From Narthecium ossifragum (lineage: Eukaryota > Streptophyta > Magnoliopsida > Dioscoreales > Nartheciaceae): a DNA stretch of 64,000 nt. Positions 1-11,841 of this stretch are shown here, in pieces. Under the pieces are notes generated by a model. It was not told where the DNA came from. It saw only the letters and a program-made list of their open reading frames with translations, and ran no database searches. The position numbers were made by a program, and so were the translations under genes. The stretch's first letter is position 1. Every line of letters starts with the position of its first letter. The DNA is taken from positions 20,316,929 to 20,380,928 of the forward strand of contig OY986965.1 of the NCBI GenBank assembly GCA_963920575.1, written 5' to 3'.

Positions 1-2463
1 TAGGATCACCTTTTTATGATTTGTGGTTGTTGTGTGCATTGGAATGCTTTGATTTTCGGTATGCTTATTCCTTAGCATGCTTAGAAGCTAGCTATGGTTT
101 CATTTCTATATTTTGTCGGTTTTTCGACGGGGTCGAACTCAGATATGATATTTCACAATCTAAGTTTGGTTTTATTATATGAATGAATTCCCCACCATCA
201 AATAGACTTTCTTGCAAAGTTTGAATGAATTCTATCGCCGTTTGATAGATCAAATCCAACAAATTTAGGTTTTCGTCGGTTTCGTCGGCTTACGGGTCAT
301 TTGACTTAATTCGGAGGATTTGATCATCCAAAGTTGGATTTCTTAGTGTCATTAGATTCCCCACATCCAATTGCACATGCCTACCAAATTTGGTTTGATT
401 TCGATACGTTTTGATATATCGAATCCAAGAAATTGGATCTCATGCACAATTCGGCACTATTCATCTTCCCTGCCGACATATGAAGAATCGATCTTCTTTG
501 GGAAGAAGATGGATCTTTCGTTTGTTAATGTTTTGCTCCGTCTGAAGCATATCGATCTTCTTGGGACAAGAAGATTGATCCTCTTCTTGACAGGGGGTGT
601 GTTTGAGGAAGACCAGAAGATCGATCCTTCTTTCCCAGACAGAACACCATCTTATGGAAGATCGATCTTCTTGTAAAAGAAGATCGATCCCTCCTTCCCA
701 GGCAGGGAACACTCTTAGGAGTATCAATCTTCCTTGGAAGGGAAGATCAATCACCTCTCCTTGACAGTGATCACCCATGTAAATGATCGATCATCTTGGG
801 TAAGATGATCGATCCTTTATATGTTGATTTGTATAATTGATCCGAATTTGATGTTTTCGGTTTCTTTTCGACCCAGATTTCTCGGGTGACTTTTCCGATG
901 ATAGGTAAGGATTATTATATTATTTTAATCCAGATTTTAACGGGTTTATCCTCGGATTACGCCGTGATTTGTATTCCAGATCGGTTTACGGGTTTCTACT
1001 AGTTTTCAAGCAGTTTTTCGATAAAGCATGTTATACCTATATAAATATAGTTTGTGATTGCTCTATCGCTTTATGGGTAACAAGGGGAGTGACGACCTCC
1101 GGGAATGTTTAATATAAATGGTCCGGAGGTGTGCCCTGCATGCTTAGTATAGATTTACTGCTTTGATTAATAGCCCCGCTGATTGCCGGCGTGCACCGGA
1201 GGCATAACCCGTTGTACTGGTAGATTATGTATATCTTGTATGTGTGTCTTGTTGGCTTGGTCGGGGTTGTATCCCCTTGTAGCAATTTCGGTTGACGGCT
1301 ATGGACGTCGTTGTAATGCCGAAATTGGCTCTGTTGTTGTTGCTTGGCCGTTGGCCAGTTACCTACGATGTAACTGTGGGACCTTAGTCTGTCATGTGCT
1401 GGAGAGCACTGAAGACTATTGTATATCTTTGTTCATCGCTTTGCTCTAATCGTTGTATTGTTAGCATAGCTTATCTGTATTTGAGACCCTTGCAATGCTC
1501 ACCCCTTTGGCTAGCTATAGGCTATGCCTAGCTCTGTATAATTGATGTGATGTTGTTGCATGCTTACATCTCTTTATATGTACCTGAGCATTGCATGCAT
1601 TTTGTCTGCATTAGAGCATAAGGCTAGGGTGTGGGTGAATAGGGTCTTCGCCGATCAGAGGCTCTCGAGTAGCTCGGATCTAGCTTTAGGACCGTGGTTG
1701 GGTAGCAAGGACTAGGGCGTGATTGTTATGCCAAATCTCTGTATTCTCAAGGATGGGTGTAGCTGTCTATAATCATATTGTTATTACGGTTTAGAGATCG
1801 TGTTGTTTCTCCAAGACCGAGTGCTAAGGATGGTTGTCGATGCATTCCCGATGTGGATCCCCGAGGCATGGGAATCCTGCTTAGGTAAGGGCGATCCTGC
1901 ATGTTACTGTTCCGTAGCCTCCTGGTAACTTGTTCAAGAGAGAGGTTTCATGGCAGGAGCCCTTGGAAAATCGATAGAGGTTGTGGAACCCCATAGCATC
2001 CCTTAAACTTGAACGGAGAGACATCACCGTTGTTGTTTTCCTCCCTTCAGTGTGCCGTAGAGTAGAACCCTACTGAGCTTGTCACTCACTCCTACCCGGG
2101 CTGCATTTGCAGATGCAAGCATCGGCTCTTCCTCGATGGTTCCAGCTGGATCAGGTCTTGGCGACGCGTCGACTTCGGGAGGCGTTTGAGGTCATAGAGG
2201 GACAGATGTATATTTTGGCAGTTTATATTTAAAGTTACCTTTTGAGGATGATGTATTTAATGTTTAATATGTGAAATCATGTTCTCTCTTTTGATTGAGT
2301 TTTATTCCACAATGTAATATTTAGTTTTACCTTTATGCCCTTAGAAGTCTTTAAGTTCAAATTTATTCCGCTTTGTGTATCTGTCGCGCAGTATCGGATG
2401 TGAATAGTTTAGGTTTCCCCTCACACCTCGGCCTAGATGGGTTTTTTGGGTCGAGGTGTAACA
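1..2463 (+). mobile_element. LTR of a Ty3/gypsy element, 5' side cut by window edge
   Basis: The right end reads GGGTCGAGGTGTAACA and is followed by ATAAA, the presumed target duplication; its partner would lie outside the window. The stretch around 2054-2200 (ACCCTACTGAGC..CTCACTCCTACCCGGGCTGC) matches, in reverse, the LTRs of the element at 42357-51665, so this is the same long-LTR family. There is no primer-binding site after the end, so it is a solo LTR or the 3' LTR of an element to the left. It interrupts the LTR of element E, which resumes at 2464. Short open frames here (371-676, 1183-1449) are LTR sequence, not genes. Confidence 0.75.
485..814. repeat. Array of paired GATCGATC palindromes in an LTR
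   Basis: About six units are spaced roughly 45-70 bp apart. Each unit has two GATCGATC-like 8-mers separated by 12-15 bp that are themselves near-complementary. The best copies, 660-689 and 785-814, are near-perfect 30-bp palindromes. Connecting segments often carry CAGACAG or TTGACAG. Some copies are mutated (GATTGATC, GATCAATC). Confidence 0.85.
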
Positions 2464-2744
2464 ATAAATCTATATAAACAATCACAGAAAGGTTATACGA
2501 CTGAAAATACTTCAAAGGAGCTCTGCTCCCTCAAATCTCTAATCATTAACACCATATTTATGAGATCATGTTGAGAAGAAGTTTACAAGAATCAAATCAA
2601 AGAAAATCAAAAGTTACACTATGGTTTCATGATATCCCTAAGTTTAAGAATTAGCTACTCATCTTCTGGGAAAGATCCATAGGTGTTGGGAAGGAAGTCG
2701 TCGATCCCCGCAGAAAGATCTCCAACTTCAAAACCCTAGCCTTC

Positions 2745-4365
2745 TGATGAGTGCATGAAAGTGCAATCTGAACAATCTTATAACCATCTCAATTGCTATA
2801 TTGTCACCCTTAATCAACCACTTTAGTGCTATTTTTATATTTATATATTACTTCACATAGTTGCTTGGAAAATACAGAAAATTCGAGCTAAAAGGAGCAA
2901 CGAAGCTGAAAAGATTACATGGGTCTACTTCAAATATTAGGCTGTACCTGCTCAAAAAGAACCAGATAATGTACAATATACCATTGGAAAGCTCTGGAAG
3001 TCTAGTTTCTAGAGAATTTTATGGTTCATGATGCAGAGTTTCTTAAAGGAAGTTACGACAATTTTAGTATCAATGGCGCAGTCTGAATGACAAAAGAGAA
3101 AATACGTAGAACAAATGATCGATCATCCCCTATAATGATCGATCATTTGATGCGCCAGAGCTAACAGAGAGCATATTTTCAAAGCATCGATCATCTACCC
3201 ATAGAAGATCGATCCCTTATGACACTGGAGTGATTTTGGGATAAGAAGATCGATATTCTCCCTATAAATGATCGATCATTTATGTGACAGAGCGTTATAA
3301 TTCAAACGATCGATCATCTCCCTTATAATGATCGATCATTGTATGTAGCGAGAGATGACAGAGAGCCATGTTTCAAATGATCGATCATGCCCTTTAAGAT
3401 GACCGATCATCATCAGGGCATAACACTTCTACGGGATTAAATGATCGATCATCTTCCTCTATGATGACCGATCATATACGGCGGCTGAGCAAAAATCAAG
3501 GGTGTAGATTTAATCCGAGTTGCACACTTTTGGAGGCTATAAATAGGCAACTTAGGGCTATTCAAAGAGAGCTTTTTTCTGAACGTTTCTGGAGGAGGAA
3601 GGAGACCAAATCTAAATCCATGGCCGAGTAATCCGTGGGCATGGTGGACGGATGACCTAACGAGGATTAGGGTTTCTTCTTCATCATGGTTCATAGTTTT
3701 AATCTTTATTGTTAAACTTTTTTCTATATATTGAATCTTCAAGGATTATTTTCAGATTATAGATTTATTTGTGGATGAATGATCTTATGAATCTAGTCAT
3801 ACTTCTTTCATGATCTTGTAATCCCATGGTTATATCTATTGTTTATCTACTTTATCACGTGAAATCTTTGCTATGCATTGCCGATTCTGAGAGTTGGTAT
3901 TGTGTATTCTTAAAGATCTGGTAATATAGAGTTAGGGCTTTGTCCCGATGAACTTTTGCTATATGTTGCTTGTAGTGACAGCCGGTATCGTATATTCTTA
4001 GGCTTTGGTAGGATGAAGTTAGATCTATAAAAAGGAAGAATCAATCGTAGGAAGAGATTTTTATATATTTTGTTAGGTTTATAGTTCCATATCTTCCGAT
4101 TAAGCCGATTGGGATGTGAATCCCTTAACTGAGTATTGAATGAACTGTTGGTAGAAGATGAACCTAAATCCGAGTCAAGTGATTCCCGATGCCTAGGCTT
4201 ATTAAAATCCTTTTATCTAGTTTAGTTAATTCTTAAGTTCTCGTTTTTCTTCAATTCATTGTTATTTGCGTTTTGGATGTTTTCTGCTTGTCTCTCTGTG
4301 TGTTCGACCTCTCTTATGTTATGCTGCACTACACCGCTGTGTTGTGACACATTTGAGTGATATCA
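2745..4365 (+). mobile_element. Solo LTR, family C type (starts TGATGAGTGCATG), target duplication CCTTC
   Basis: It starts TGATGAGTGCATGAAAGTGC and ends GAGTGATATCA. CCTTC flanks it on both sides (2740-2744 and 4366-4370), exactly the 5-bp duplication of an LTR element. The first 100 bp match the LTR starts of element C in reverse (near 41918 and 62205). No primer site or coding sequence is attached, so it is a solo LTR made by LTR-LTR recombination. The interior has the ATGATCGATCAT palindrome array. Confidence 0.88.
3115..3480. repeat. Degenerate 60-70 bp tandem units, each with paired ATGATCGATCAT palindromes
   Basis: Six pairs begin near 3117, 3185, 3248, 3308, 3378 and 3441. In the clearest, GATCGATC lies at 3117-3124 and 3137-3144, and at 3308-3315 and 3330-3337. 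The joining segments are related (CAGAGAGCAT..TTTCAAA), so the array looks like a decayed tandem repeat. It is A/T-flanked (ATGATCGATCAT), unlike the G/C-flanked copies in other LTRs. Confidence 0.85.
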
Positions 4366-6860
4366 CCTTCTCCTCCAAAAGTGGTCTAAAAGATGATATT
4401 TTTTGGCTGGAATAACCCCTTTATATAATAGAAAGCTTTAATTCCGGAATTAAGAGTCATAATTGAACTTAAACTCTAGTTTCCCTAAATTCCGTACTGA
4501 TGACGTCATCCGAGCGATCCATCGGACTCAAAACCGATCCATCACTCAAGTCGGTTTGACTGGGTCTCCACTGCTGCGTCATTAATTTCAGCCTTTCTTT
4601 CCAACTTCCATATATCCGGTTTGATTCAAAACTGGCGCCAATATATAAACAATCTCACAATGTGTTCAACATGAAAGTTGTAGCTTTTGAAGTCTTCTTT
4701 CATCTTCCAGAATTTCAGAATATTGTAAGTTCTATAGACTTTCTGGTGATTTATTTCCAAATAGTCGACGTAGCAGTCATTTTGTAGAAATTAATGATTT
4801 TTGGCTGAATTTCTAGTATTTCTTCTCAAATCCTACTTAAACCTGGAATCAAATAATAAGATATCAAATACACCTACTCTTAGTAATAAAAAGATAATTT
4901 AAGATGTTTAATTATACATAATCCATGACTTATCACACCCCCAACTTACACATTGCTAGTGCTCGAGCAAAGAAAATATAAAAAAAAACAATAAATCCAA
5001 CTAACCACTTTCGTAGGTCACTTTCGTAGGTCTCACGATTGCACTTAGCATGTGCAACAAGTCTTTAAACCTCTGATTTACCTCAGTGGAGGAGATATAG
5101 TCTTCTGAGGGTTTTCAGGGATGACACCTACAAACATCTATACATTCCTTTGAATATATCATCAGAAATTAATTATAATATTCATAAACTCTAATGCATA
5201 AAATAGAAATCATACCCATGAATTTATTCTTCTACCCATAGCAAGATAAAATAATAGCGAATTAATGTATGCCAAATACCTTTCCAACACTTCAACATAT
5301 TTAACCACAATTAAGAACAACTTTAACACTCCTGTGTGTGAATAGGATTCCACATGTCTCAGAGTATCAATTATATCCAAACTCTTCAACCGTTCAAAAA
5401 TATGAACTTGGCCAAGTACATATTTTCATTCACCACTTTTGCGATCTTCTTTTTTTTCATATATGACATGTGCAATGTTATGATTTCTTAAGCTTTCTTC
5501 ATGGTCCATGTAACGAGGTTCAAGCCAGAGACTCCCAAAACAGATGGCTTTAGGGCACTAAATGTATAACACCCTTCAGATTATAATGCTCAAACCATGA
5601 AGGCTAAAATCATAACTAATCATTTTTTAGGAATTTCAATTTTTTTACGCGAACACCAAGCTGGTTAGGCATATTGTCCGGTTACTAAGTATGAAACCCT
5701 TTTTTCATATAAAGCACTTTTTTTCTCAATTGCATTCTTTTTATGTAATATGGCATAAGATCATAAATCTATCATAGTATCATGATTAGAATCTAATCTC
5801 ACTCATCAACATGTGGAAGTGAACATGTGCATTAGAATAAGTCAAGTCATCCTTAATTCATGGTAAAAGTGTTGAAGTATAGAAATAATATCATGCATAT
5901 CACAAATTTAGCTATTTCTTATATCACATATGAGAATCAGAGTAAATCATAAAAAATATTTCTAAATCAAGCATCTTTCATCAATAAATATCACAATTTC
6001 ATTCTCATACCATAACTCAAGGGTGTATAATATCGGTTATCAGAAAAAACATATGAGCATGAAATTTATGAATGCTTCCCCCAACTTAAATATAATTGTC
6101 CCTAATTACACTAAGTCATAAAAATAAATCAAGGAATAAAGGGTAGAGATAACCATAATGAACGCCCCAAAAATAGATTGCTCTCTCTTACAATGTAAAG
6201 GTAGCCATCCTCCACCTATAACAATGAATAATATCCTGTCAATAAAAGAAGTACTTTTCCAAAAGATAAAATATAATAGCATGAAAACTAGAGTAAAAAC
6301 AACAAAAAGGCATAAAAATTATTAAAATTTTTGGCATAGTCTCCTTTGTATTTCAGAACTTATCGAATCGGTACACACATTCATCCACACGATTTAAAAT
6401 ATAAACATGAAAACATTAAAATACATCGAATCATTCATCCACCGTGCCCAAAATATTCGGCATCCATAATATCGTCCTGATTGAAGATCGAGACCGTCCG
6501 ATCTGAAATCTGAGCTGTGGAACACCATGATCGAGGTCTGTAGTGGTTGGACGGCTGAGAGCTCGCCGGCGATGATCAACGATGAAACGGCTTCGTCGGT
6601 GTACAAGAAGGGTACAGGAAGAATCGTAGATGCTTGAGGAGTTCTCCGGTGAGCTCTGATAGAAGAATAGAGGTCTCTAGGTGATAGATCGGAGGTGAAC
6701 GGCTCAAAGGAAGATGATTGTCGGAATTGGATTCCTATGATCGGAGCTCCAATCAAGGTTGGCAAGCGGTGAAGAAGGATCATGGAAGCCTAAGGAATTC
6801 ACCTATGTGATGTAATTGCAGAATTGGAGTTTCAGGAGGCGGATAGATGATGGCCAGCGC

Positions 6861-9058
6861 TGTGAGGACCCGTCCCTCTACTCATGTCGCTCGTTGTGGA
6901 CCGCAAGGGAAATTTGGTAAATTGCGCCTTGTCGGCTTGTTTCACACCCGCGTGTGCACACACTGACTATGTTTGTGGTAATGTTTGGCTCGAATGGTTA
7001 GTGGGACACGGGATCGAAAGATCCGGGCTTGGGCTTGAGTTTTTGCCCAAGTCTAGCTTTCAGCACCTAAGGGATCGATCTTTCTTGCTAGAAGATCGAT
7101 CTTTTAGTGGCAGAAAGTCAAACCCGATTTGGCAAGGAAGATCGAAATCTTTCTCAAAAGAGATCGACCTCTCTTGAGTCGGTTCGTTCGCCTATCAAAC
7201 GAACGAAAGCTTTTCCTTTGTTTTCTTTTGAAAAATCCGAGTTTTGAGCCGTGTTCTTACTGGATTTGACTTCGTTTGAGGAAGATCCAAGGCCTAGTAG
7301 CTTGGGATTCAAGCTGTTATTGCATAGGTAGGGATCCTACCTACAATCTTTCAAGTTTTTGGAGTTTTTCCGGTTTGATTGTGATCTTTTGCTTAGATCT
7401 GTTAAAATACATGTTTGTTTTCCATGATCTCACCGGTTTTGGACTCATGGTTCCTTGATCTACCAGATCCCAGAGTTTTGGGGGGTTTGGTTGTCTTTTC
7501 CGGCGGTATTTCTCGCCGTCCGATCACCGGAGAACCCATTCGGATCGATCTCCCTTGAGGGAAGATCGATCCCTTGTGGGGCGTCATGCCCAGCTCTAGC
7601 AGGATCGATCCCTCGGTTGGAGAAGATCGATCCTTGCTTGGGCTGGTATGGTGGGTTCCATATCACGAAGAAGATCGATCCTTCTGGTGGAGAAGATCGA
7701 TCTCCTTCGATTGACAGGGACAAGTTTTCTCCCAAGTACTAAGAAGATCGATCTCCTCTGGAAGGGGGATCGATCTCTTAGTGGTTGAGGGGTGTTTTCA
7801 AGTGGCTTTTGCCCGCGGGGGTTTGTATGACGGTTTTCCTTATCGCTTTATATCTGGTACATATGTTTATGGATGTTAGCCCTATAATAGAGGCAGTGGT
7901 GAACGGGGGGAGTGATGACTCCCGGGATGTTTAGAATAAACGGGCAGGTAGCCCTACAGCTTTCCTTAACCTTTGATGGCGGCGTGCGCCGAGGGCTTTA
8001 TCTGTGATGTCTACGAGCTGTTGTTTGCGGGGCTGCTTCCCGATGCAGGTGTTGTGGTGGACTGCTGACAGTTGGTGGTGGTACCACTGTAGAAACTCCT
8101 AGACCTTACTTACCTATTCACCACCCCGGGCGGGCAGGGTGCCGTGCCCAGACCTTATTTAATATATCATCACATTTTTTGCATGCGTATCTGTATTTAT
8201 CATGCGTGTGATCATAGCATGCATTGTATTGTGCATTAGTTGCATAAGAGTAGGACGCTGGCGATTGGGTTGATTGCCGATCCGGAGCTTTCGGGTAGTT
8301 CGGATCTAGCTCTAGGACCGTTGCGGGTAGCTTGCTTCAGGACTCGATTTATAGTATTCAATCGATTTTCGATGAGAGGGTTAGATGACCTGAATACATG
8401 TGGTTTGATGTTTAGAACTCGTGTCGACTTCAAGCTGAATCTGAGGTGTAGCCGGTGTCCGGTGTTCTTGATTCTTGAGTAGAAGAGTTACCTACTCAGC
8501 GGTGTCCTTGGCCGCCAAACAGGGTTCTGTGTCCTGTTGAGAGTCTGCAGTGTTTTGGGCCTGCATTCACGGACTCCCGGTAGGGTTATGGGACCCTTGT
8601 ATACACCTAGGTTCAACTTGGGGGCGGCACTGTTGTGTTCCCTCTCTTGTGAGTGTCGTAGTGTAGTGTCCCTGCTGAGCTTAGTGCTCACTCCTACCCG
8701 GTCTGTGTTTTGCAGGTGCTTGCGCTAGCTCTTTTTTGGTCGCCCCTATCGGGCAGGCGTTTGGTGACGTGGCGGCGCCTGGTGGTGCTTGAGGAGCGGT
8801 GATCACCTACTTACACCCTTTTGCTTAGTTAGCCTCCTACGGGAGAGAATTGTATAACTTTTACCCTGTAGAGGTTTTGTAATATATTCAGTTTCAGTTT
8901 TGAGGTTTGTGATTGTATGTTAATACAGGATGATTATGAATTGCTAGGGAGACCATTATGATTAGAGAGAAAGAAACCTCACCAAAATGTCCGCAGTAGG
9001 TTAGGTTCCGGTTCGCGTCGCCCGGCCCGGTTGGGCCTACGAGGGTCGGGGCGCGACG
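6861..9058 (+). mobile_element. Solo LTR of the TGTGAGGACCCG family
   Basis: It starts TGTGAGGACCCGTCCCTC and ends GGGTCGGGGCGCGAC, with the final A apparently mutated to G. Flanking 5-mers AGCGC (6856-6860) and AGCTC (9059-9063) fit a duplication with one change. Family landmarks are the AATTTGGTAAATT dyad at 6911-6923, TTTCACACCCGCGTGTGCAC, a palindrome array at 7070-7780, and CCTACTCAG..CTCCTACCCGG near 8690. It lies inside the 3' region of element E. Confidence 0.85.
7070..7780. repeat. Paired GATCGATC array
   Basis: Exact pairs lie at 7543-7550 with 7564-7571, 7603-7610 with 7625-7632, 7673-7680 with 7695-7702, and 7746-7753 with 7768-7775. Centre-to-centre spacing is 21-22 bp. Two more degenerate pairs lie at 7075-7105 and 7139-7170. 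Spacers are themselves near-palindromic, e.g. TCCCTTGAGGGAA. Confidence 0.88.
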
Positions 9059-9680
9059 AGCTCGGTGGAGGATCGTCGGAACTGAAATCCAGCGATCCGA
9101 GCTGGAAGCTTGAGTTTTGACAGTGGAAAAAGCGTCGTGACGACCAGAGGAAGGTGCTGGAGGTGGCTTGGGGCGGTGGGAGGCAATGGAAGTGGTGATC
9201 GGAGATGGCGGATGAAACAAGGGAGGCTCACCGGCGTTGGAGGAGGTGATTTTAAGGGAAGACGAGGTCGTGTGGAGGTAGAGGAGAAGATGGCGGTGAT
9301 GTAGGTGTTGATTTGGAGGGACGGGGATGGCCGGAGAGGTGATGACGGACGGCGGTCGGTGACAAGGGAGGAAGAAGCTGATGGTCTGATCGACCGTGGG
9401 AGCAGGTTTTCATGAGAAAATCAGCTGACGGTCAGGAAGCGGGTTTTGTTGGAGGATGAGACGATCGATCGCCAGATAGACTCTGAGAAGCCTTTTTCAT
9501 GACAGAGGCTCATGGTCGACCTGGCGGACGATGCGTCGATCAACCGTCAGCCAGGAATTTCTATTTTTCTAGATATTATGATTATCATTATAGGAAAATA
9601 AAGGAAAAATAAAAAAAAATCAGATAAAAATCCAAACAATTAAAGAAAATTCTAAAAAGCTAAGGAAAAAAAACATAAAA

Positions 9681-9725
9681 CTGGGTTTCCTCCTAGGAAG
9701 CGTGTAATTTTACGTCTTTCGCTGG
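9681..9725 (-). other. Conserved post-CDS box of element E
   Basis: On the minus strand, AGCGAAAGACGTAAAATTAC is followed by GCTTCCTAGGAGGAAACCCAG. The same arrangement follows the last ORF of element D (54571-54613) and the protease of element C (52391-52356). In full-length plant gypsy elements of the Athila/Tat type a similar box follows pol (recalled, not searched). Here it directly follows a gag-protease frame. Confidence 0.75.
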
Positions 9726-10676
9726 ACGTTCCTAAAAGGTAATTTATAGCATGGATCCGTCAGATTGACGGACTCGATCACAGCCACAAGAATAATTTCC
9801 TCCACATAATTGTTTAACCATACTCTGTCCCATAGTATGTCAAGCATTTGATGATGTAGACCTATTAATACTTTCCTCCCAACAAATGCATTAGAAACCT
9901 TACCCTTCATAAAAGACAACATATCATCCTTTTTTTGAATTTGGATCAAACCTTCATATTTCATCTTACACCTAGGTTTACGGTATGTCTCCCCCATAGT
10001 TATGAAATCACCCTTGAGATAATCCGTAAGTGAAGGGGAAGAAGGTTTTAATTTCAAGATAGATGTTGTAGGCATGGACGATGGTGCAGATATAGGTAAA
10101 AAAGGAGGTGGTGGTTCAACTTTAGAAAATTTTGATATTTTCGTGCATAAGTTTGTTTTAATATAATCACCACAAAATTGTCTAGTATCTAAGTTAATGT
10201 CAAATAAGGATGAATCAGAAATATAGACACCATCATCGATAACATCAATAGCAAAGCAGTCATTATTTGCAGGCAAACATGCATCCTTAAATATATTCAA
10301 ACGTTTCTTCATGTTGCCAAAAGAGATATCCATAACACCTGTACGACAATTACTACAAGCATTCGCCATAGCTAGGAAAGGCCGACCTAATATAATAGGC
10401 ACAAATTTCTTGCAAAGAACAACGGGTTACATGTCTAAGACAATGAAGTCAACCAGAAAAAAGAAGCTATCAACCTTAACCAGCACATCCTCCAAGAGAC
10501 CTCGCCGCGTCTTGAGGGATCTATCAGCTAACTGAAGGGTTATTGATGTAGGTTTCAAATCATTCATGCCAAATTTCTGATATAGGGAATATGGCAATAA
10601 ATTAACGCTGGCACCAAGATCAAAAAGAGCACCATCAATATAATAGTCTCCTATACAACAAGAAATTTTTGGAGTG
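9710..10676 (-). pseudogene. Retropepsin-like protease remnant of element E plus C-terminal extension
   Basis: One minus-strand frame with a single TAA at 10427-10429. The upstream part has the plant gypsy aspartic protease motif ALFDLGASVNLLPYS; DLGAS takes the place of the DTG/DSG catalytic triad and is common in this lineage. The downstream part opens with PIILGRPFLA, the second conserved block of the protease fold. It continues for about 200 codons with no reverse-transcriptase motif and stops at the post-CDS box. The N-terminal side is separated from gag by the nested LTR at 10682-14208; the flanking CCTGG duplication restores the junction. It would have processed Gag; here it is dead. 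Confidence 0.82.
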
Positions 10677-11841
10677 CCTGGTGTCACCGGGAAAAGTAAG
10701 GGAACAAAATTTTGTCACTTACTTGTCTGATGATGGCGTCAAGACTCCTCTTGACCAGCCCTCCCTCTTCTCCTTCTTCTTCTTGCACAAGAGCACACCA
10801 AGAAGCAAGAACACAAGTATGGCAAAGGGTATGACCCTCTTCCTTTTTTGACCAAAGATCTTTACAAGAGAATTCACAACTCTCTTTCCCTCCCAAGGTA
10901 CAAAGATCACTCAATACAAGGAAATCCCAAACCCTAGCCAAAGCCTTGATGCCCAACACCTTGGCTGGCCTACTCCTTATATACAGGAATAGTCATTGAC
11001 TTGCTCCAACAAGTCACTCAACAAGTCCTACTCAAAGTACTGGCTTACATCCATATCTAGGCAATAGATAAGCATTACACTAAGTTACCAAATTTAGCTG
11101 GACTCTCTCTTGAATTTGACTTGCTTAAGATAGCCATGATCACTCCTTGACACAAAATAGGACTTCTTCCTATTCGTCCGCGCCAACAAGTTTCCCTCAG
11201 CCAAAACTGTTATTCCCCATGTCATCAACTATTCCAAGTCGAACGCACGTGAGACATTTGAATTTGCTCGGATTGATTGGCCTCCAAGGCACAACCGTTC
11301 GGTTTGGCGCGCCTTCTCCTAGTGCAACTCAGAGTCACGCGTCATCTTCATATTCTTTCATGCCAAAACGGTTTCTAACCGCGTCATCCTTCTTGGAGCT
11401 TCCATTCCAAGTGGAATTAGGTGATTAGCAGACGTGGTTTTCTCCCTAGCACTTACCGCATCAGCCTAGGTAAGCCAAGTCCTAGTTTGACTCGGACTGG
11501 GCTTCATGGGCGCGTCGCGCACGCAGTGCGCGCGCTCTCTCACGTGCCACGCGCGCACTTGCCCCGCGTGCCCTCGTTGGTCGCCTTGGTGCGTACCACG
11601 CTCACTTGACTTTCTCTCACGCACGTCATGCTCCGTTGGGCTCACGCCGCACCGCGTCCTGGCGTGCCCGTCTTCCTCCTTGGCCTAGTCCGCCGTGCCA
11701 CGCTCAAAATTCGTCGCGCCATCTTTTGGGAAATGTCGTCTAGGCTCATTCAAGGATGTTTACTCATGCGATCATGGTGTTTCCATGCTGCCCATGGCTT
11801 GGTGTGATTCACCGCGCCATGGCCTAGGTCATGACCCGTGT

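Larger units (their letters stand above)
2464..4935 (-). repeat. 3' LTR of element E, interrupted by a solo LTR
   Basis: The LTR begins (minus strand) TGATAAGTCATGG at 4935, next to the polypurine tract. Segments 4366-4935 and 2464-2744 match the 3' LTR of element D in order, for example the TATATAAAGGGGTTATTCCAGC block near 4420. The gap 2745-4365 is a separate insertion with a CCTTC duplication. The LTR's far end is cut at 2463/2464 by the leftmost LTR. Confidence 0.75.
4936..9680 (-). other. 3' non-coding region of element E (with a nested solo LTR)
   Basis: The region holds the polypurine tract GTAAGTTGGGGGTG (minus, 4949-4936), AT-rich DNA, and a GC-rich part (about 6450-6860 and 9059-9400). 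It matches 54614-57176 of element D in the same order, for example the CACATGTCTCAGAGTATCAA region near 5350 against 56760, and GCCGGCGAGCT near 6560 against 55383. Open frames such as 6394-6783 are not kept in frame between the two copies, so I treat the region as non-coding. AGCGC/AGCTC at 6856 and 9059 flanks the nested LTR. Confidence 0.7.

Noticed and set aside
485..814. CRISPR-like look of regularly spaced short palindromes
   Set aside because: Units are self-complementary pairs within plant LTRs, and the spacing segments are related to each other rather than unique spacers.
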